Assembly (NCBI GenBank): GCA_020086605.1
Contig: JACBWW010000004.1
Location: 36,336,987 to 36,400,986, forward strand
Direction: 5' to 3'
DNA length: 64,000 nt
Origin: Lanius collurio
Taxonomy: Eukaryota; Chordata; Aves; Passeriformes; Laniidae
Shown: one piece after another, positions 23,886 to 37,400 of the stretch
Layout of the letters: each line of letters starts with the position of its first letter
Numbering within the stretch: position 1 is the first letter of the stretch
The notes under the pieces: generated by a model
Seen by the model: only the letters and a program-made list of their open reading frames with translations
Told to the model about the DNA's origin: nothing
Databases searched by the model: none
Translations under genes and position numbers: made by a program

Positions 23886-26800
23886 AAAAGGGTATATTTT
23901 TAAATACTCCGAGATGGAGATTGTTTCCATTAATAATGATGGAGCACATTGGAGGAGGCAGACCTGGCGAGGAGCTGTCGAATGTTGCTTTAGTGACATA
24001 TAGAGGCCTGAGAGATAAAGGACAGTGCAGGAGCAGAACAAATATTTTGAAATCAAGCAGTGATTACCCTGAAGTTTGCAGTTGTGTTGCTATTTTTACA
24101 CAGGGGGCTGTTTGCACCAGGAGATTGTTCACAGTTCCCTGGTGCAGAGACTCAGGCAGTGGAAGAGGAATTATATTATCAGGAGTTTATTTTATTTTGT
24201 AGTATTTTTTCCTTTTTTTTTTTTTTAATTGAGGACAGAACATACACTGCAGCAGAAAGATTTAGCTCAGAATGGATGAAAGAAGGGATGGACAGAGAAA
24301 AAAAAGTAGCATTTATTGCCCAATTCTAGGATGCTAACTCAGCCTCGCTTAGGAAGAGCAATGTCTGCATTTTAATAAAATCCTTTTTTTCTTCCCCCCT
24401 CCATCCTGTCATTCTCAAAATAGCCTCTCCCAATCTCAGTACTCCTACAAGGATATTAATAGTGAATTTTCATTTATATTATGGGAGGAAGTAAACAACC
24501 AAATAAGATCTGCACCATAACATGTGAGGAGCTAGACATGCTGGGTATTAAGAGGCTGCCCAAGGAGCTTAGCATGTGAAAAGAGAAAGAGAAGAAAAAG
24601 AAAATAATAAAGACAAAAGAAAACACCCTTCACACTTACTTTATAGCTGGGTAAATAGAAGTTGAGTGACTCACCGAAGGCTATAGTCTGTGGCATTGCT
24701 GGGACACAAATCTGGTTTTTCCATCTTATGGCGACACCCTTCATATGATCAAGAAGATGTTTCCATTTTTTCTTTAGCTACTTCACAGGCAGGATGCTGA
24801 AAAGCAGAATTCCCAGTAATCTTCCTATTAGTCTATCATGGAGGGACATGTACCAGACAGAGCTGCCCTCCCCATATGATGTCCAGCATGGTGGGAGGAG
24901 GCAGCCCCAGCAGCCTCCAAGGGCCTTCCATGTTGCAGTCATTCCTGTGCCCAGTCTGGATGTGGATGTGGTGAGCAGGCACCTGGGGTTTGGGGGGGCA
25001 GCTGCCTGCAGTCATGGTGCTACTGCCTGGCCCTGGTGCTGGTAGGGCTGCCTGGAGGGGGCGGGGGTGTCCCTGCCCCTGCCCCCTGCGGAGCTGAGTC
25101 AACTCTAGCCCAAAGCTTCCTCACTCCTGGGGAGGAGAGGCCAGAGGAGGCTCCATCATAGCTGTTCAGATACCTTGTGCAGGGAGCTTTAGCTCTTCTC
25201 CCAGAGGGCTGTCATGGTGACAACTCAGATCCACTCCTGAAGGACATCTCCCTGTCTCCCATCTTCACTTCCTGGTCAAGGTTCAGCCCCTCTCCCCAGC
25301 CATGCCACGTGGAGAAGGTCATCTTCCTCTGTAGCCTCCTAGGAGGGAGCTGTCTTTCACCAGCCATGGCAGTTACCTAATTTATCAGATCTGCACATGC
25401 AAATAAACCCCCAATCTCCTGGGTAAACCCATTCAGGCACCGAATTTTCCTCAAACTTGCACGCACAGAGAACAGATATGATCTGACAGGTAGGAAGCAC
25501 TGGGAGCAGATGTTCCTCAGGCTTTCTTTTGGTTCTGTCATGGTCTGACTTGGGTAAGTCATGCCCCCTTACCTAGCAGCACAGAGCAGGAGTAGATGGG
25601 GTAGTCACAGGGTGAGATTAGTCAGTGACTTGCAAATGCTTCTAAACTCGGAAAAAATGAAAGTTAGGTGATAGAAGATGGTGAAAAATTTGGGACTGTG
25701 GGAGAGCTCCCAACCAGAGTCTTTTTTCGCCTACCCTGCACACACACAAGCCACACTGCTGAGAAAGGACAAAGCCTGTCCCCAACTGGTCTTCACCAAC
25801 ACCAGGGTGAACCTCAAGCTGTCAGATCACTTAAGAGGATCATGGTGGTTTTTCGGCTTTGTTGTTTTTTATCTTGGAGAGTTCAGTCCACATATTTGAG
25901 CTTTTCCATTGCAACTTCCTTACAAACAGATATAGTTAAAGGCAAAAAACTGAGCTGCCTCCTTTCACCAGAGGCAGAGGGGTGGATAGAGGTGGGCACT
26001 TCTGGCTAAGCCTACCATACTTGCTGAAAAAGCTTCCCTTGAAATGTATGTGTGGAGTTCAAATCTATCTTCAGTTAAACCTTTGAATGAAAAATAAGTC
26101 GACAGCCTCATTCCACCCATCTGATGCAGAGGCAGCACACCCCACACACAGGAGCTTGGGATTTGGGGGAGAAGCAGTGGAGGGATTCCCATTAAGGAAA
26201 CCCCGCTCACTGTCTGCTCTGGTAAGATGCGGAGGAGGGCTCCTCTCCTTCTCAGAGATATGAACATGAGATCAGTTGCCTCATGGTTGCGGTAATGCCC
26301 TCACTCATTTGGGAATTCATGTGTTACTACATTTAAAGCCTTTAAGAAGAAACCCCCTCTTTTGGGATTAGGGACTAAGGAGTGCTGCTGAGCAATGTCA
26401 CTGGGTTTGTGATCTCAACCATCCATCTTGTACTGCGTGGAAACTTTTCCTTCTTCTAGGTTTCCTTTCTGAGGGAAATGGCTGCTTCACCCAGGGCTGG
26501 AGGTGGGAGTGAGTTAGCATGTGTACTGTGTGACTGCCTCTGGGAACTGGGGGCCACAACATGGGAACTGAATGGATTTGACCTTTTAGCACAACGCGGC
26601 TGCAATGTCAGCATGCCTGTGAAGAGTGACATAGTGTAGAAGAGCAGCCATTTCTGGAAAACTCCTCTTGCCCTTCTAACCTCCCTCTAGTCTGCTCCTC
26701 AGCAACAGAGAGTTACATGGACCCTGGTTTTAAGCTATGGCAGGTTACCAACCTCTACAGTTGTGCTGTAGCTGTATCTACACTATCACTAGTTTGGAAG

Positions 26801-29800
26801 TACACTAATTTACTACAAGCTCTCTTCCCATACCAAAATAGGCTCTTGCCTTCTCTTTATGTTTTGGTTGTGATGGCTCATCAAGCTAATGGTGGCACAG
26901 ACTGCTCTCAGGGGGTTGTCACAGAGTGGCAGAGCTTGAGGGCACCTGTGTTGCTTTATCTAATCTATCCATCTAGCTGGAGCAGAGTCAGCTGTAACCA
27001 AAGTAATTCCTGACAGATGCCAGTTCAACCTTTTTAAAGGCTTTGCCAATATCCATTACACCACAATCTCCTTTCCACAGAGGACCTCTCCGTGCTGCAG
27101 AGAGCAAGTGCAATGTTTCAGCACTGGCCACACTCATAACCCCAAACAGAGAACTTGGATGGGCCTGGCCAAGGTCCATGGTCACATCACATAAAGTGGA
27201 CTGGACTGTTAATCCTGGTAGGCAGCAACCAGCTTCCATGTTAGCCCAGAAACATTAAACAAATGTAGGCTGAACCTGCACTCACTGCAGAGCTGTGAGT
27301 CTTGTGGGCAATATAACAGAGAGGAGAGAAGAGACACGGTACCTGCTACTCTTTCTTTTGGAAACTCTTGGAATCATAAAAATGAAATGGAGGTACAAAA
27401 AGAAATAGAGCTATGGAAGACAACTCCAAGGAAGACTTGCAATAGGAGGCTGAGGTATAGGATGACTCCTAGCTGAGCCCCAGGACTAGGATTTCTATTG
27501 GCCTTGATGAAAATAAGCTTCTAGCTGACAATGCAGGCTGCTGTTATGCTCTGATATAGCTACAGGGACAGTGGCACCATGCCAGCTGGGTGTTTTATTC
27601 ATGTTTTGCTACTCTTACAAAGATAGGCTCAAGTGACTCATATGTCACTGACCACATACTACACATTTAAAGTTATTGTCATGGATTTGATTTCTCGGGT
27701 TAGGTTGTTGTTGTTTTCTTTCTTCCTTTTTACTTTTTTTTAAGATATTAATTCCTTTCCCTCCGCTGTCCTCAATTTAATTATGGCCATGTAATCTGGG
27801 GATCTGTAAGGCTCTAGCATGAGGTCTCTGGCTATCAAGTTTCCATGTTCACAATTAGCAAATGGAGACAAGAAGAGCAGCACAGGAAAAAAGGGGTTTT
27901 AACTTAAGATGCTTAAGAGGATCTGTGATCCTGTTGTCTCATCACTGACAGGAGGGCCACGGGTGAGGAAGGTTTTAGGTTTCAAGCCCAAGATTCAAGA
28001 CACTTAAACCAGTATGAAAATCAGATTTCGTTGGACTTTCTAGAGACAGAAAAATGGTAAGGAATTAGGAGCACTAATGGGAGTTTAAGCCACCCCCTGT
28101 AGTGTTCAAGAAACATTGAACAACACTCATGTCTGCTTGATCTTAACTGAGAAGTTCTCATTTCCTCTCAAATGTCACTGAATGGTGGCTTTTGAGTAAC
28201 ACAAACCTGAAATTACTGAAACTAATTTTTTCACATTCTGATTATCAGTGAATGCTTTCTCCCTCTTTTCTCACCCATCTCATACCATAATAGCCTCAGA
28301 GACATCTCACTTAAACTTTGCACTTGCTCCTAGACAGATCCTTGCAGAGGGCTAGGGCCTTTGACACAGTCAAGTGGAAGACAAGAGGCTTGGATAAGTC
28401 CAGTTTGGAACATACAGTGCTTCCGCCAGGACTTCTGCATTGCCCTGATATGTAGAGAGCACATGAACATCAAACACTCATTAACAGCATCATCCAGAAA
28501 CTTGCTGGCATGCTTTTGAGTTCAGTACTGGTCCACAATACTTTCCATGTCATATATGAAAAGTTTTGTCTCATACCAGACTCTTGCAATGCTAACTAGG
28601 TATCTTCAATATAGTTTTATCTAATTTTAGGATGAACTCAAAGGATAGATTCAGAATGGTACTATCCCAGAATGAAGAAAAGAAGACATGGTGTTTTGGG
28701 AAAAGATTTCAATTAGGTGGTTGGATAGAGCTCATGAACATTTTCCATTTTTAGAACAGATGTGCAGACATGAGGAATACCCTACTCTATATCCCTTCTT
28801 CCCAAGAACCCATTCCCTCCCTTTCTTTAGAGGGAGAATTTTTTTTCTAAATTTTCTCAAAGTGCAGTAGAATGTAAGCTAGCAAATATTTTACACTTGG
28901 CTTTCTCAGAGAAAACACCATACTTGTTATGACATACCTGCCTCCAAGGATCTTTCTTCTGTCACAGGATTTTCACTGCCATCTCAGATGCCATGGAGCC
29001 TCTTGCTCATGTCCTGTGCTGTACCACAGTAATGGAGTGTCAGTGAAAGCAAGAGCCAATCTCTACACATCTCCCATGCAGGCACCCCAAGATGCTGGTT
29101 GTCTCCAGTCAGACCTGAAAGCCAAAAAAGGAGAGAACTCAAAATTTGCAGGTGAGTAGGACAAGCGTTATTCTACACCGGTTCTTGCTGCAGCCTCAAC
29201 TGAGATCTTCTGGTGGCTGTATCCCTGCACAGGTGGTCTCATGGTGAGATTTTGAATTGCCCACAGAGGCAGGGAAAAAACATTGGAATAAAAGTATGTG
29301 GTACATTGTGTACATTGTGGTACATCAGACCTTCTCGCTATGTTTAAGCATGGGACAGATGCAGCACCTAAAGCAAGTGATTTCTGTGTAATTCCCTCCT
29401 CAGTGATGATGCTCCTTTATAGAAATGAAGGACAACACAAATAGCCAAAAGCATGAATCCCCTGGTTCAGCTTTCTAAATGGCAGTCTCCTCAAAAGTCA
29501 GGTCAGGGGCTGGAGACTCACAGTCTGCATGTCCCTCCAACCTGATGTGGTACCAAAGATGACAAGAAGATGGAGGATGCTGTTGCACGTTTGGTACTGC
29601 AGTGGTTTGGCACTGCAGGTTTGGGAAAAGGAGGAAACCTAGCTTGAAGGTTAAAGTCAAAACTGAGAATCCCACCTCCTAATTTGTGTTCCAGAAATTG
29701 TCTGTTAGGTGGCTTTACACAGACAAATGTGGCTTACTGCCCCCCTTTTTAAAAGCAGGTTAATGACATCAGCTGTCTCCTGGGGGTACCTGAGACTGAG

Positions 29801-31149
29801 TGAAGCAGTGGCTACAAAGGGCTTTAGGAACCTCAGTTAAGGGATGAGGGTAGCAGAATATTAACTGGCTGGTAATAGACATGCAATAGATGCCCTTCTG
29901 CATACTTACTACAGAAAAGCAAAGGGGAAAATGACACTGAGAGCTTCTCCTTGTTGTTTTCCTTTAGACTTCTGCTGCCTGTTTCTTGTTTCTGCTTCAC
30001 AGGGGAATTTTTTTGGATCTGTCATATAGGCAGAAAAACTCCTGGACCAGGATTGTGAGGGCTTTTTGGGTGGGGACAACTGCAGATAGGTACAAAGCCT
30101 GTACATTTTAATCTCCCTATCTGGCTAGATTAAATACATTTATAGCACACAAAATGTGCTGCAAAGTAGAAGCTAGAAGGCTGGCTTTGTTGGGCAGGAG
30201 AGAGTTAATCCCTATGGGGTGCTCATGTACGTCAGAGCAGGTTCCTGTCTGTGCAGTGCTCAGCTAGGATTGAGAGCTTTTGTTCCTTGTTGTTTTTCAT
30301 GATTTCTTTGCATTTAATAGTGTTTAGATTTTTTTTTTTTTTAATACATTTTAAAAAGCATTTCAGCCTGGAAAATGAGGGGCAGTCTGAGAACCCTGTA
30401 GACTGCAATCTCCTATGTATCTTAAGATACTAAAGAGCATCATAGACACAGGCAGGACAAGTCCCCACCATGGCCGTGTACTTCAGCCTTTAGTGCATGT
30501 GCCACACCCTGCGTGGGCAGGTTCCCAGTTCATTTCTCATCACTTGCCAGGGGGCTGAGCAGGGACTAACAAATGGTGGTAGGACTTGGGGTGGGGATGC
30601 TTGCACCACTTCTCCAGCTCTGCCCCTCTAGGTCTCCAAAAGGGAGCTGTTACCTGTCCCAACAGAATTGGTGACCAACAGGTGAGAAGACTCGATGTTT
30701 TACTCCCAGGTTCCGAGTCAAGTCCAGCTCGAAGCATGACTCTCCTGTTTGATTTTTGACTGAATTTAAAACAGTTTGAAAGAAAGTGGTGTCATTGTTT
30801 TCGGAGCATGAATCCATCCCGAAAGGTTCGAAATTGACAGAGCCCGAGGTGCTTTGTGTTCTGAATTACAGACATTTCAGGACAAATGCAGTGCTGGATA
30901 ATGTCTCTGCCCGCTCCAGAGGCAGAAGAGGTGAGCAGGGAACTCCCTGCCAATGGGCTGTCCCCTGGGCTCTGGGGAGACAGGCTGCTGTAAGAAGCTG
31001 GAGGGCGCGCAGAGGTGAGGCACTGAGCTGGTAAAAAAGCTGGGAAAGGTCATCTGGAAAGCAACGATCGTGAGCTTCGTGAAACAGATAAAGATTAGCC
31101 CAGCTGTGACTGAAGTTTTGGCCAAAACAACAATCCACAGTGAAAGGGG
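23886..31149. other. Intergenic DNA, no gene recognised
   Basis: No recognisable exon or transposon was found. The first few hundred bases (to about 24,200) contain AT-rich motif-dense sequence such as TTAATAATGATGG that could be a conserved non-coding element. Poly-T runs lie near 24,211-24,226 and 30,329-30,342. A short tandem of GTACATTGTG-like units sits at about 29,299-29,326. Confidence 0.5.
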
Positions 31150-31978
31150 AGGGAATCGCACATAGGAGCCCTAAGGGCGGATCGGCGTGAGGCTGCACAA
31201 AGCAGCATTCCGTGGGCTGGGAAGATCGCCCCGAGAAACCTTCTGTGGGCAAACCCTCCCCTTGCAGAATCTAGAGCTGGTGGGTAAACCCCTCAGAAAT
31301 GCGGTGCTGGGCTCCACCTGCCCCGAAGGGGATCGCTGGTAACACCGCGCCGCCTCCTCCTTTCCACCCCCGGCACCGCAGCCCCCGGGTTTCAGACCGT
31401 GTGGGCGGGAGGGAAGATTCCCCCCCAGCCGCCGAGGCGCTGCGGTGCCCGCGGGGAAGCCGGGCCGCCCTCGGGGCCGTTCGCCGGGCGTGGAGGCGGG
31501 GACGAAGCTGAGGTTTCCCCGCAGCCAGGGCTGTCCCGGAGCCGGGGGCTCCAGCCGGGCTGCAGGGCCAAGTGCGGGGGGCCCCAAGCAGGAGGGGTCT
31601 CAGGAGCACCCCCGCAAAACCTGGCGCTCCCACAGCGCTGCGAAGGGAGCTTCCGTGCCCAGAAAGCCCACAACGCATCAGCCCCTGTCTCCCCACTCGC
31701 CCGGCAAGGGCCGAATCCGGGCCGAGGCGGGAACCCCGCGGCAGCCCCTGGGGGACGGAGGGGAGCGGGGGCGGCGGTCCCCTGCCGCCCGGCGCAGCTC
31801 TCCGAGGGCAGCGCCCTCTCGGCTGCGGTGTGGACAGGGGAGCAGCCGAGTGTCCGCGGGGTGAGCTCGCCGGGCTGGGGCCGCGCTCCGTGCGGGGGCA
31901 GGGGGCGGCGGGGGAGCCCCGACGGGAGCCCCGGTCCCGAGGCGGCGGCGGCGCTGCCCCGCCCGGCCCGGTCGCCTC
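31150..31978. promoter_or_regulatory. CpG island, truncated by assembly gap
   Basis: From about 31,300 to 31,978 the sequence becomes very GC-rich with many CG dinucleotides, and the density is still rising when it runs into the gap. DNA beyond the gap is of ordinary composition. This is the signature of a CpG-island promoter whose core is missing. Long alanine-, proline- and glycine-rich frames are open on both strands, which is expected of such DNA and not evidence of coding. It lies about 8.3 kb past the TTC17 poly(A) site. A transcript start for a non-coding or microRNA host gene is plausible but not shown. Confidence 0.7.
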
Positions 31979-32362
31979 NNNNNNNNNNNNNNNNNNNNNN
32001 NNNNNNNNNNNNNNNNNNNNNNNNNNNNNNNNNNNNNNNNNNNNNNNNNNNNNNNNNNNNNNNNNNNNNNNNNNNNNNNNNNNNNNNNNNNNNNNNNNNN
32101 NNNNNNNNNNNNNNNNNNNNNNNNNNNNNNNNNNNNNNNNNNNNNNNNNNNNNNNNNNNNNNNNNNNNNNNNNNNNNNNNNNNNNNNNNNNNNNNNNNNN
32201 NNNNNNNNNNNNNNNNNNNNNNNNNNNNNNNNNNNNNNNNNNNNNNNNNNNNNNNNNNNNNNNNNNNNNNNNNNNNNNNNNNNNNNNNNNNNNNNNNNNN
32301 NNNNNNNNNNNNNNNNNNNNNNNNNNNNNNNNNNNNNNNNNNNNNNNNNNNNNNNNNNNNNN
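31979..32362. other. Assembly gap (384 N)
   Basis: A run of N, probably the GC-richest core of the adjacent CpG island. Frames drawn across it should be ignored. Confidence 0.98.
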
Positions 32363-34402
32363 TGGGATAGGACAATCTTACCTGCTCCTAGTAGGACAGA
32401 CCATTCATCCAAGTCGAAATACGTCCAGAGAGGAGGCAATACTAATTTTGTCCTTGGCCACTTCTCATCTTTGCTTCAGCTGCCCGTTCATTAACTTGGA
32501 GGTAGAGAGAATAAGACATGACAGTGCTGGAGTGCTTCAGTATCAGTGACTTTTCCCGGCATGGAGAAAGGCAGACGCACGGCAAGGGGGAGGGATGCTG
32601 TGGGCTTTGCCCCACAGCCACTGCTCACACCACTACCTGCTCCTCAGCCCCTCTGATGTTACCTATAGGTGGGGAACAGAAACACAGCTGGAGGGGGCTA
32701 CGAAGGGGAGCAGACAGCGACGCTGGCTCTCAGCCCCCAGGTGCTCTTCCCTCTTCTTCCTCCCACTCCTCCCACTTTCCTCCAGCTGCTGGTGCTGCTC
32801 TTTCCTCCCACACAGCAGCTCTAAGAGGCTGGAGGAGACAGTAAGGAACAGGGGAAGCACTTACAAGCTGACAGATGCCACTGCCTGGTTTCTTTCCAGA
32901 GCCCCATCTTCCTTCGACCTTCACTGTCTCCTCCATTTGCTCCAAGCTGGCAGCAGTACTCAAAGAAGTGGCCGAGCTGCACGATATGGATTAAGTGGGT
33001 GCAGAGAAATGTGGGTGCCTGGGAGCTAAAGCTGGTTACTGAAGCCCTGAGAAGAAGTCATTTTGCTGCAAGCAAAGGAGGATTAATGTAAAAAAAAAAA
33101 AAGGGTAAAGCTCATGGATTGTCCCCCCCAAAACCAAGCCATGCCATCCAGGATCCATTTTGCTGGAGTCTCGTGAGCAGTGTGCAAGCAAGGGCTCTGA
33201 GATGGTAATCAAGGGTTGCTGGTGACACTTTGAAGTGAAAGAGTCACAGGGATGAATTAATTTTCATTTTATCTGTGGTGACCTTGCTGTTCATTCTAGT
33301 AATACCAACTTTTAAATGAATATTGTGAATTCATTCATACTTCACCTTCCCCTTTCAAACTTCCTAGAGTCATGCTGACAATATTAGAAAGTCCTGTTTT
33401 TCTTTTTCACCCACTTGAAGAGATGTGTGCTGAACAAAGAAATCACAGTAACCTGATATGCTAGGACATGCTATCCAGACTGAAAGAACTACAACTGCCA
33501 TGCAGTCAGTCAAAAAGATTAAAAAAAAAAGCTCAGGGCTAAGCCAATAAATAAAAAGACAGAAATAAAATAAAAGCCCTGTCCCTGCATTCACACAGGT
33601 AATGTAATGGGCAGGCTCTACTCCTCTACCTAGCACTGAGGAAGGCTGAAACTACAGGCAAATAGAAGGTGTTTGTCTTGCCTTCTCTTCTGAAGAGTCT
33701 CTAAAGGAACTCCCACCCTTCTGGGGTTTTTTTCCCTTGTTTTTATCTCTTGCAGGTCCTCCAACTGAAGAAAGCAAGCCTTGCCTACACTTAAATACAC
33801 CAAATTGTTTGTTCTTCTGGTCAAAATGTCTTTGAAACATTTTAGGAGAAAGTGTTTCATAAGAAGCACTCCGGGCTTCAAAAGGCACAAAATATCCTGT
33901 TTATGAAAAGGGACAGAGGGTTCTTTGTCAGGGTATCAGAAGCAGTGCTGCACTGATCTGATCTGCTCCTGAGGAAAGGCTGTCACTTGGGTTGAAGCTA
34001 CCCTGTTTTCTAAGAGCTTTTAGTGATGCTCCTGCTCAGGTTGGTTATTGTATACAGGTGTAGGGGGGGGTGTTGCTATAGATATTCAAAGGAAGGGCCA
34101 TGTAAACCAACAGTGACAAGGATGAGAACCCTTGTAGAGCTCTTGCAACCTGATGTGCTGACTAAGCTGCTCCAAATAATTAAAATTGCCCTATGATGAC
34201 AGTCAGGAATTAATTAAGTAGGGTTTGGAAGATCATTCAATTCACCTCTCTCAGATCACTGAAAAAAGACTGTAAAGCACTACTGTAATCAAGAGGTAAC
34301 GCACAGATTAAATAGATTTTAGACCCAATTCTCATTATGGCAGTCTAATAGTTAATAGAACTGGTTTAGTGACTGAGGTAGAGTACATCATGTACTTTCT
34401 GT
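32363..34402. other. Intergenic DNA, no gene recognised
   Basis: Ordinary-composition DNA. It has a pyrimidine-rich patch at about 32,735-32,800 and a short A-run at about 33,090-33,102. No exon of a known family was seen on either strand. Confidence 0.55.
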
Positions 34403-34455
34403 TGTACAAAATATGTGCATCCACCCATGCTTAGGTGGATGCACACATTTGTACA
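34403..34455. repeat. Near-perfect hairpin, 53 nt
   Basis: The left arm 34,403-34,425 and right arm 34,434-34,455 are reverse complements around an 8-base loop (CATGCTTA). The inner 12 base pairs (TGTGCATCCACC with GGTGGATGCACA) are perfect. Outside these come one A-C mismatch (34,413 with 34,446), four pairs, one bulged A (34,408) and five more pairs, 21 pairs in all. On a minus-strand RNA the mismatch becomes a G-U wobble. It could be a small-RNA precursor, a transposon-derived inverted repeat or a cruciform-forming palindrome. It matches no microRNA I can recall, and the loop is short for one. Confidence 0.8.
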
Positions 34456-37400
34456 TACACCCTGCCATCATGCCGTCCACTTGCACAGAAAACTGCCCAC
34501 AGGCAGACAGGTCCTCATGTCAACAAGACACAGAACTCACTATTTGCAGGTCCCCAAGAAAGAGGGCAAGAGTGAGTGGGCAGGAAGATGCATCTCTGTG
34601 TATGAGGTGCAGATTGGCCACCCTAATGTTAACACCTCAGTTACCAGAATCCCATCCTGACCTTTCTTTTCCAGCAGTAACTTCAATCTAGGCTGAGAAG
34701 GCAGAAAAAAGGAGATTACAGATGCTGTACAGTCTTATAAAAATCTCAAAATTGCTTTTAAACAAGTATTCTACCCTCTGAAAAGAAGTCAGAAGACTAA
34801 AAGCCAAGCCAAGTCTGGTCAGGCCTCAGTTAATCAGGAAGGCATGTCTTAGATAAGCATGTCACAGAAAAGGTGAGGGAGAAAAGCTGTTCATGATCAT
34901 TTAAAACACAAGAAATAGCAGGTTCTGGAAAGTGAACTCTGGAACTCCTGACCGTTGGGGACCATGGGAGCTTCTGTTCCAGTGCTCACAGGATGTTTCT
35001 GTGCTCATGCTTGTCCCTTGGCCAGGGAGGCTGAGCAGCTCTGGCCCTCCAAACTCCACAGACATACTCTGTGCAGGAATGCATGTCAGTGCCAGGTGCC
35101 CCGCTGTCTGCAATGGTTTTGCAGCATTGCCTCGCGGCTTCTCAGATGTCCTTCTTGTTTTCTGATGTCTCCAGACAACCAGAAGAAACCATCCACTTGG
35201 GCCACTGCTTTGTCCTTTTTAGCTTGTCTAGTTCTGCCACCAAAAAGTCTCTTACGCTACAAAAAGCAGGACCATTGGCTTTCTCGCTTCTTCTACTCGG
35301 CATTTCCTCTCCCTCCTTCAAGAGTCTCACCACCAAAGCCTGGTTTCTTTTCCATTTTCCCAGAGAACATGGTTTCCTACATTAGCTCCTAGCATTGTAG
35401 GGGTGGGATAAGATTGGCTCCTCCACCCATTTATTTTGCTTGGATTGCATCAGCCCACAAGTTAGTGTCCCTTAACAACTTTTATATATCACTTCTTTGC
35501 TCCTCAGCATATGGATCAAAAGGCAGGATACAGCAAAATACACTCCTAAGATGTAGTGGTAACTCATGTTACCATACCGTAATCTGCAACAGCTGCAGCT
35601 CTGGGAAAAAAATTTCTTTAAAAAAAGAAAAAAACAAACCCACAGTAGAATTGGAGCATTAGAGAGAGAGGACAAGATTGGGTTTAGATCAACAAGCAGA
35701 ACAGGCAAAAAGTTTTCCATTAAATTGTACTAGAATGATGACCACTGATTTGTCAGAGTATTATTCTCAGAGACATGTGGATGGCTTGGATTTTAAAACC
35801 AACAGTGGTGTCACCATGGAGGGACTGTGGCCAGAAAGTTTGACTCAACAGCTGTCTGATCCCTGGCTAAGGCATCGGTAACCACTGAAATTCTTCTGTG
35901 GGCCAATGTCTGGGGCTGTGCACTCCTCAGAGCAAAGACTGGCTCTTCTGTGAAGTACCTGGCGTGCCATAGGCACAAACAAGTATGCACAGCAATACTC
36001 TTTTAGACTAGTAATAACCTGATTCTGAAGGACTGAAAATAGAAGGAGAAGCCTGCAACCAGATTAAAGAAAAAACCTCAACAAATCAAAACACATGCAT
36101 AAAGAATACCCCTAGATTATAAATATCACAAAGCTAACTCTTGCTCACCTATATTCAAAACTCTTCCTTCTGTGGCACTGTCATTGCATCTCCTCTGGGA
36201 CTACTGAACTTGAATACTATGATTTTTCTCTGGAATCCAGAAGTAGGTCATTAGGTTTAAAAGGTTAAAAAACCAAACTACTTGCAAAAGTTTGAGGGAA
36301 TGCTTTTTTAAGCAGTCAGCCTTATCAAAACACTGCTCCTAATCAATCCTGAGCTTTTCAGTACTTTATGAAAAAAGCTTAAAGTACAAGAACCGTCTCC
36401 CTTAATTCAGATTGTCACTTTCTTAACTTTCTGTGTGGAATATAGGTTGTATCACTCTTGTGCAGATTCCCAAAAAATGGTAGTGAAACCAAACTGCCTT
36501 TAAACTGAATGCCTGTCCCTTTGTGGCAGTCATTTGCACACCTTTCTCTTGGCTCTCACAGATGACCAGCCATTGACTTCAGCAAGATGACAACAAATTG
36601 ATAGGAAAGCTTCATAAGCCTCAGAGTTCACAGACCCAAATTGCTTCGTTTGAATAAATGCTGACACACTTGTGTACATTCAGCAAATAAAGAGTTAAAA
36701 AAACCTCAACAAAACCAATCCCACAAGCCACAAAGCCTTCTCTTGGGGGACATTTCTTTTAAGAGACTCTCATTAACCTAAACATGACCAGCTGGTTCTC
36801 TAAGAAATCAAGGCGACCTGCAGCACTCCAGAAGGACACATCTAAGTAATGCTTGAGATGGGAGGATCACCTGAACCTGCCACACAACATCCAGTAGCTC
36901 TGGAGGAGGGGCTTGTGTTTTTCTAAATACCCAGGAAAGTTCTTCTAAAGCATTTCTACTCTTTCAAGTGCTGATATAGATTATTAAACTTGGCCTATTC
37001 CCCGTTTCATAGGATGTTTTTAATTTGGGTCGCTACTATTTGTATTCTCTGGCATCACAACTGTTTCTCACACAAATTCATAAACAGCAGTAATGTCAGT
37101 TCCAACCACCCCCCCCATATGTTCTAAAAAGACATCAGACAATGTGTGGGAGGGAGAGGTACAGCAAGGAAGGGAAATCTGTTGCCTGAAGTCAAACAGG
37201 AGGACAGCAACAAGGGTAGGAACATTTCCGACTGGGGTTCAAATCAAGGGGTTCCTAAATTGGTACCCAGAAAAGTTAATGGCAAAAGCATCACAATATA
37301 GCAGCAGAACTAATTAGCATCTTTGGCTGTACCCTACCATTCTCAGGGAGAAGTTAAGGGTTTGTTGTTTGTTTTTAATCTTTTTTCCTGTGAGAGGGAA

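Noticed and set aside
30040..30090. GGCTTTTTGGGTGGGGAC resembling the miR-129 3p complement
   Set aside because: The match is partial and no pairing arm for miR-129-5p is found nearby.
32363..32439. Possible minus-strand exon ending at CAG|GTAAGA (border 32,382/32,381)
   Set aside because: The donor is good, but the upstream frame is only about 20 codons, no acceptor is convincing, and the intron would lead into the CpG island and gap. One good donor motif is expected by chance.
31399..32549. Long open frames (over 300 codons) on both strands across the CpG island
   Set aside because: They translate GC-rich DNA where stops are rare and pass straight through 384 N. Overlapping frames on opposite strands and Pro/Ala/Gly/Arg-rich content argue against coding.
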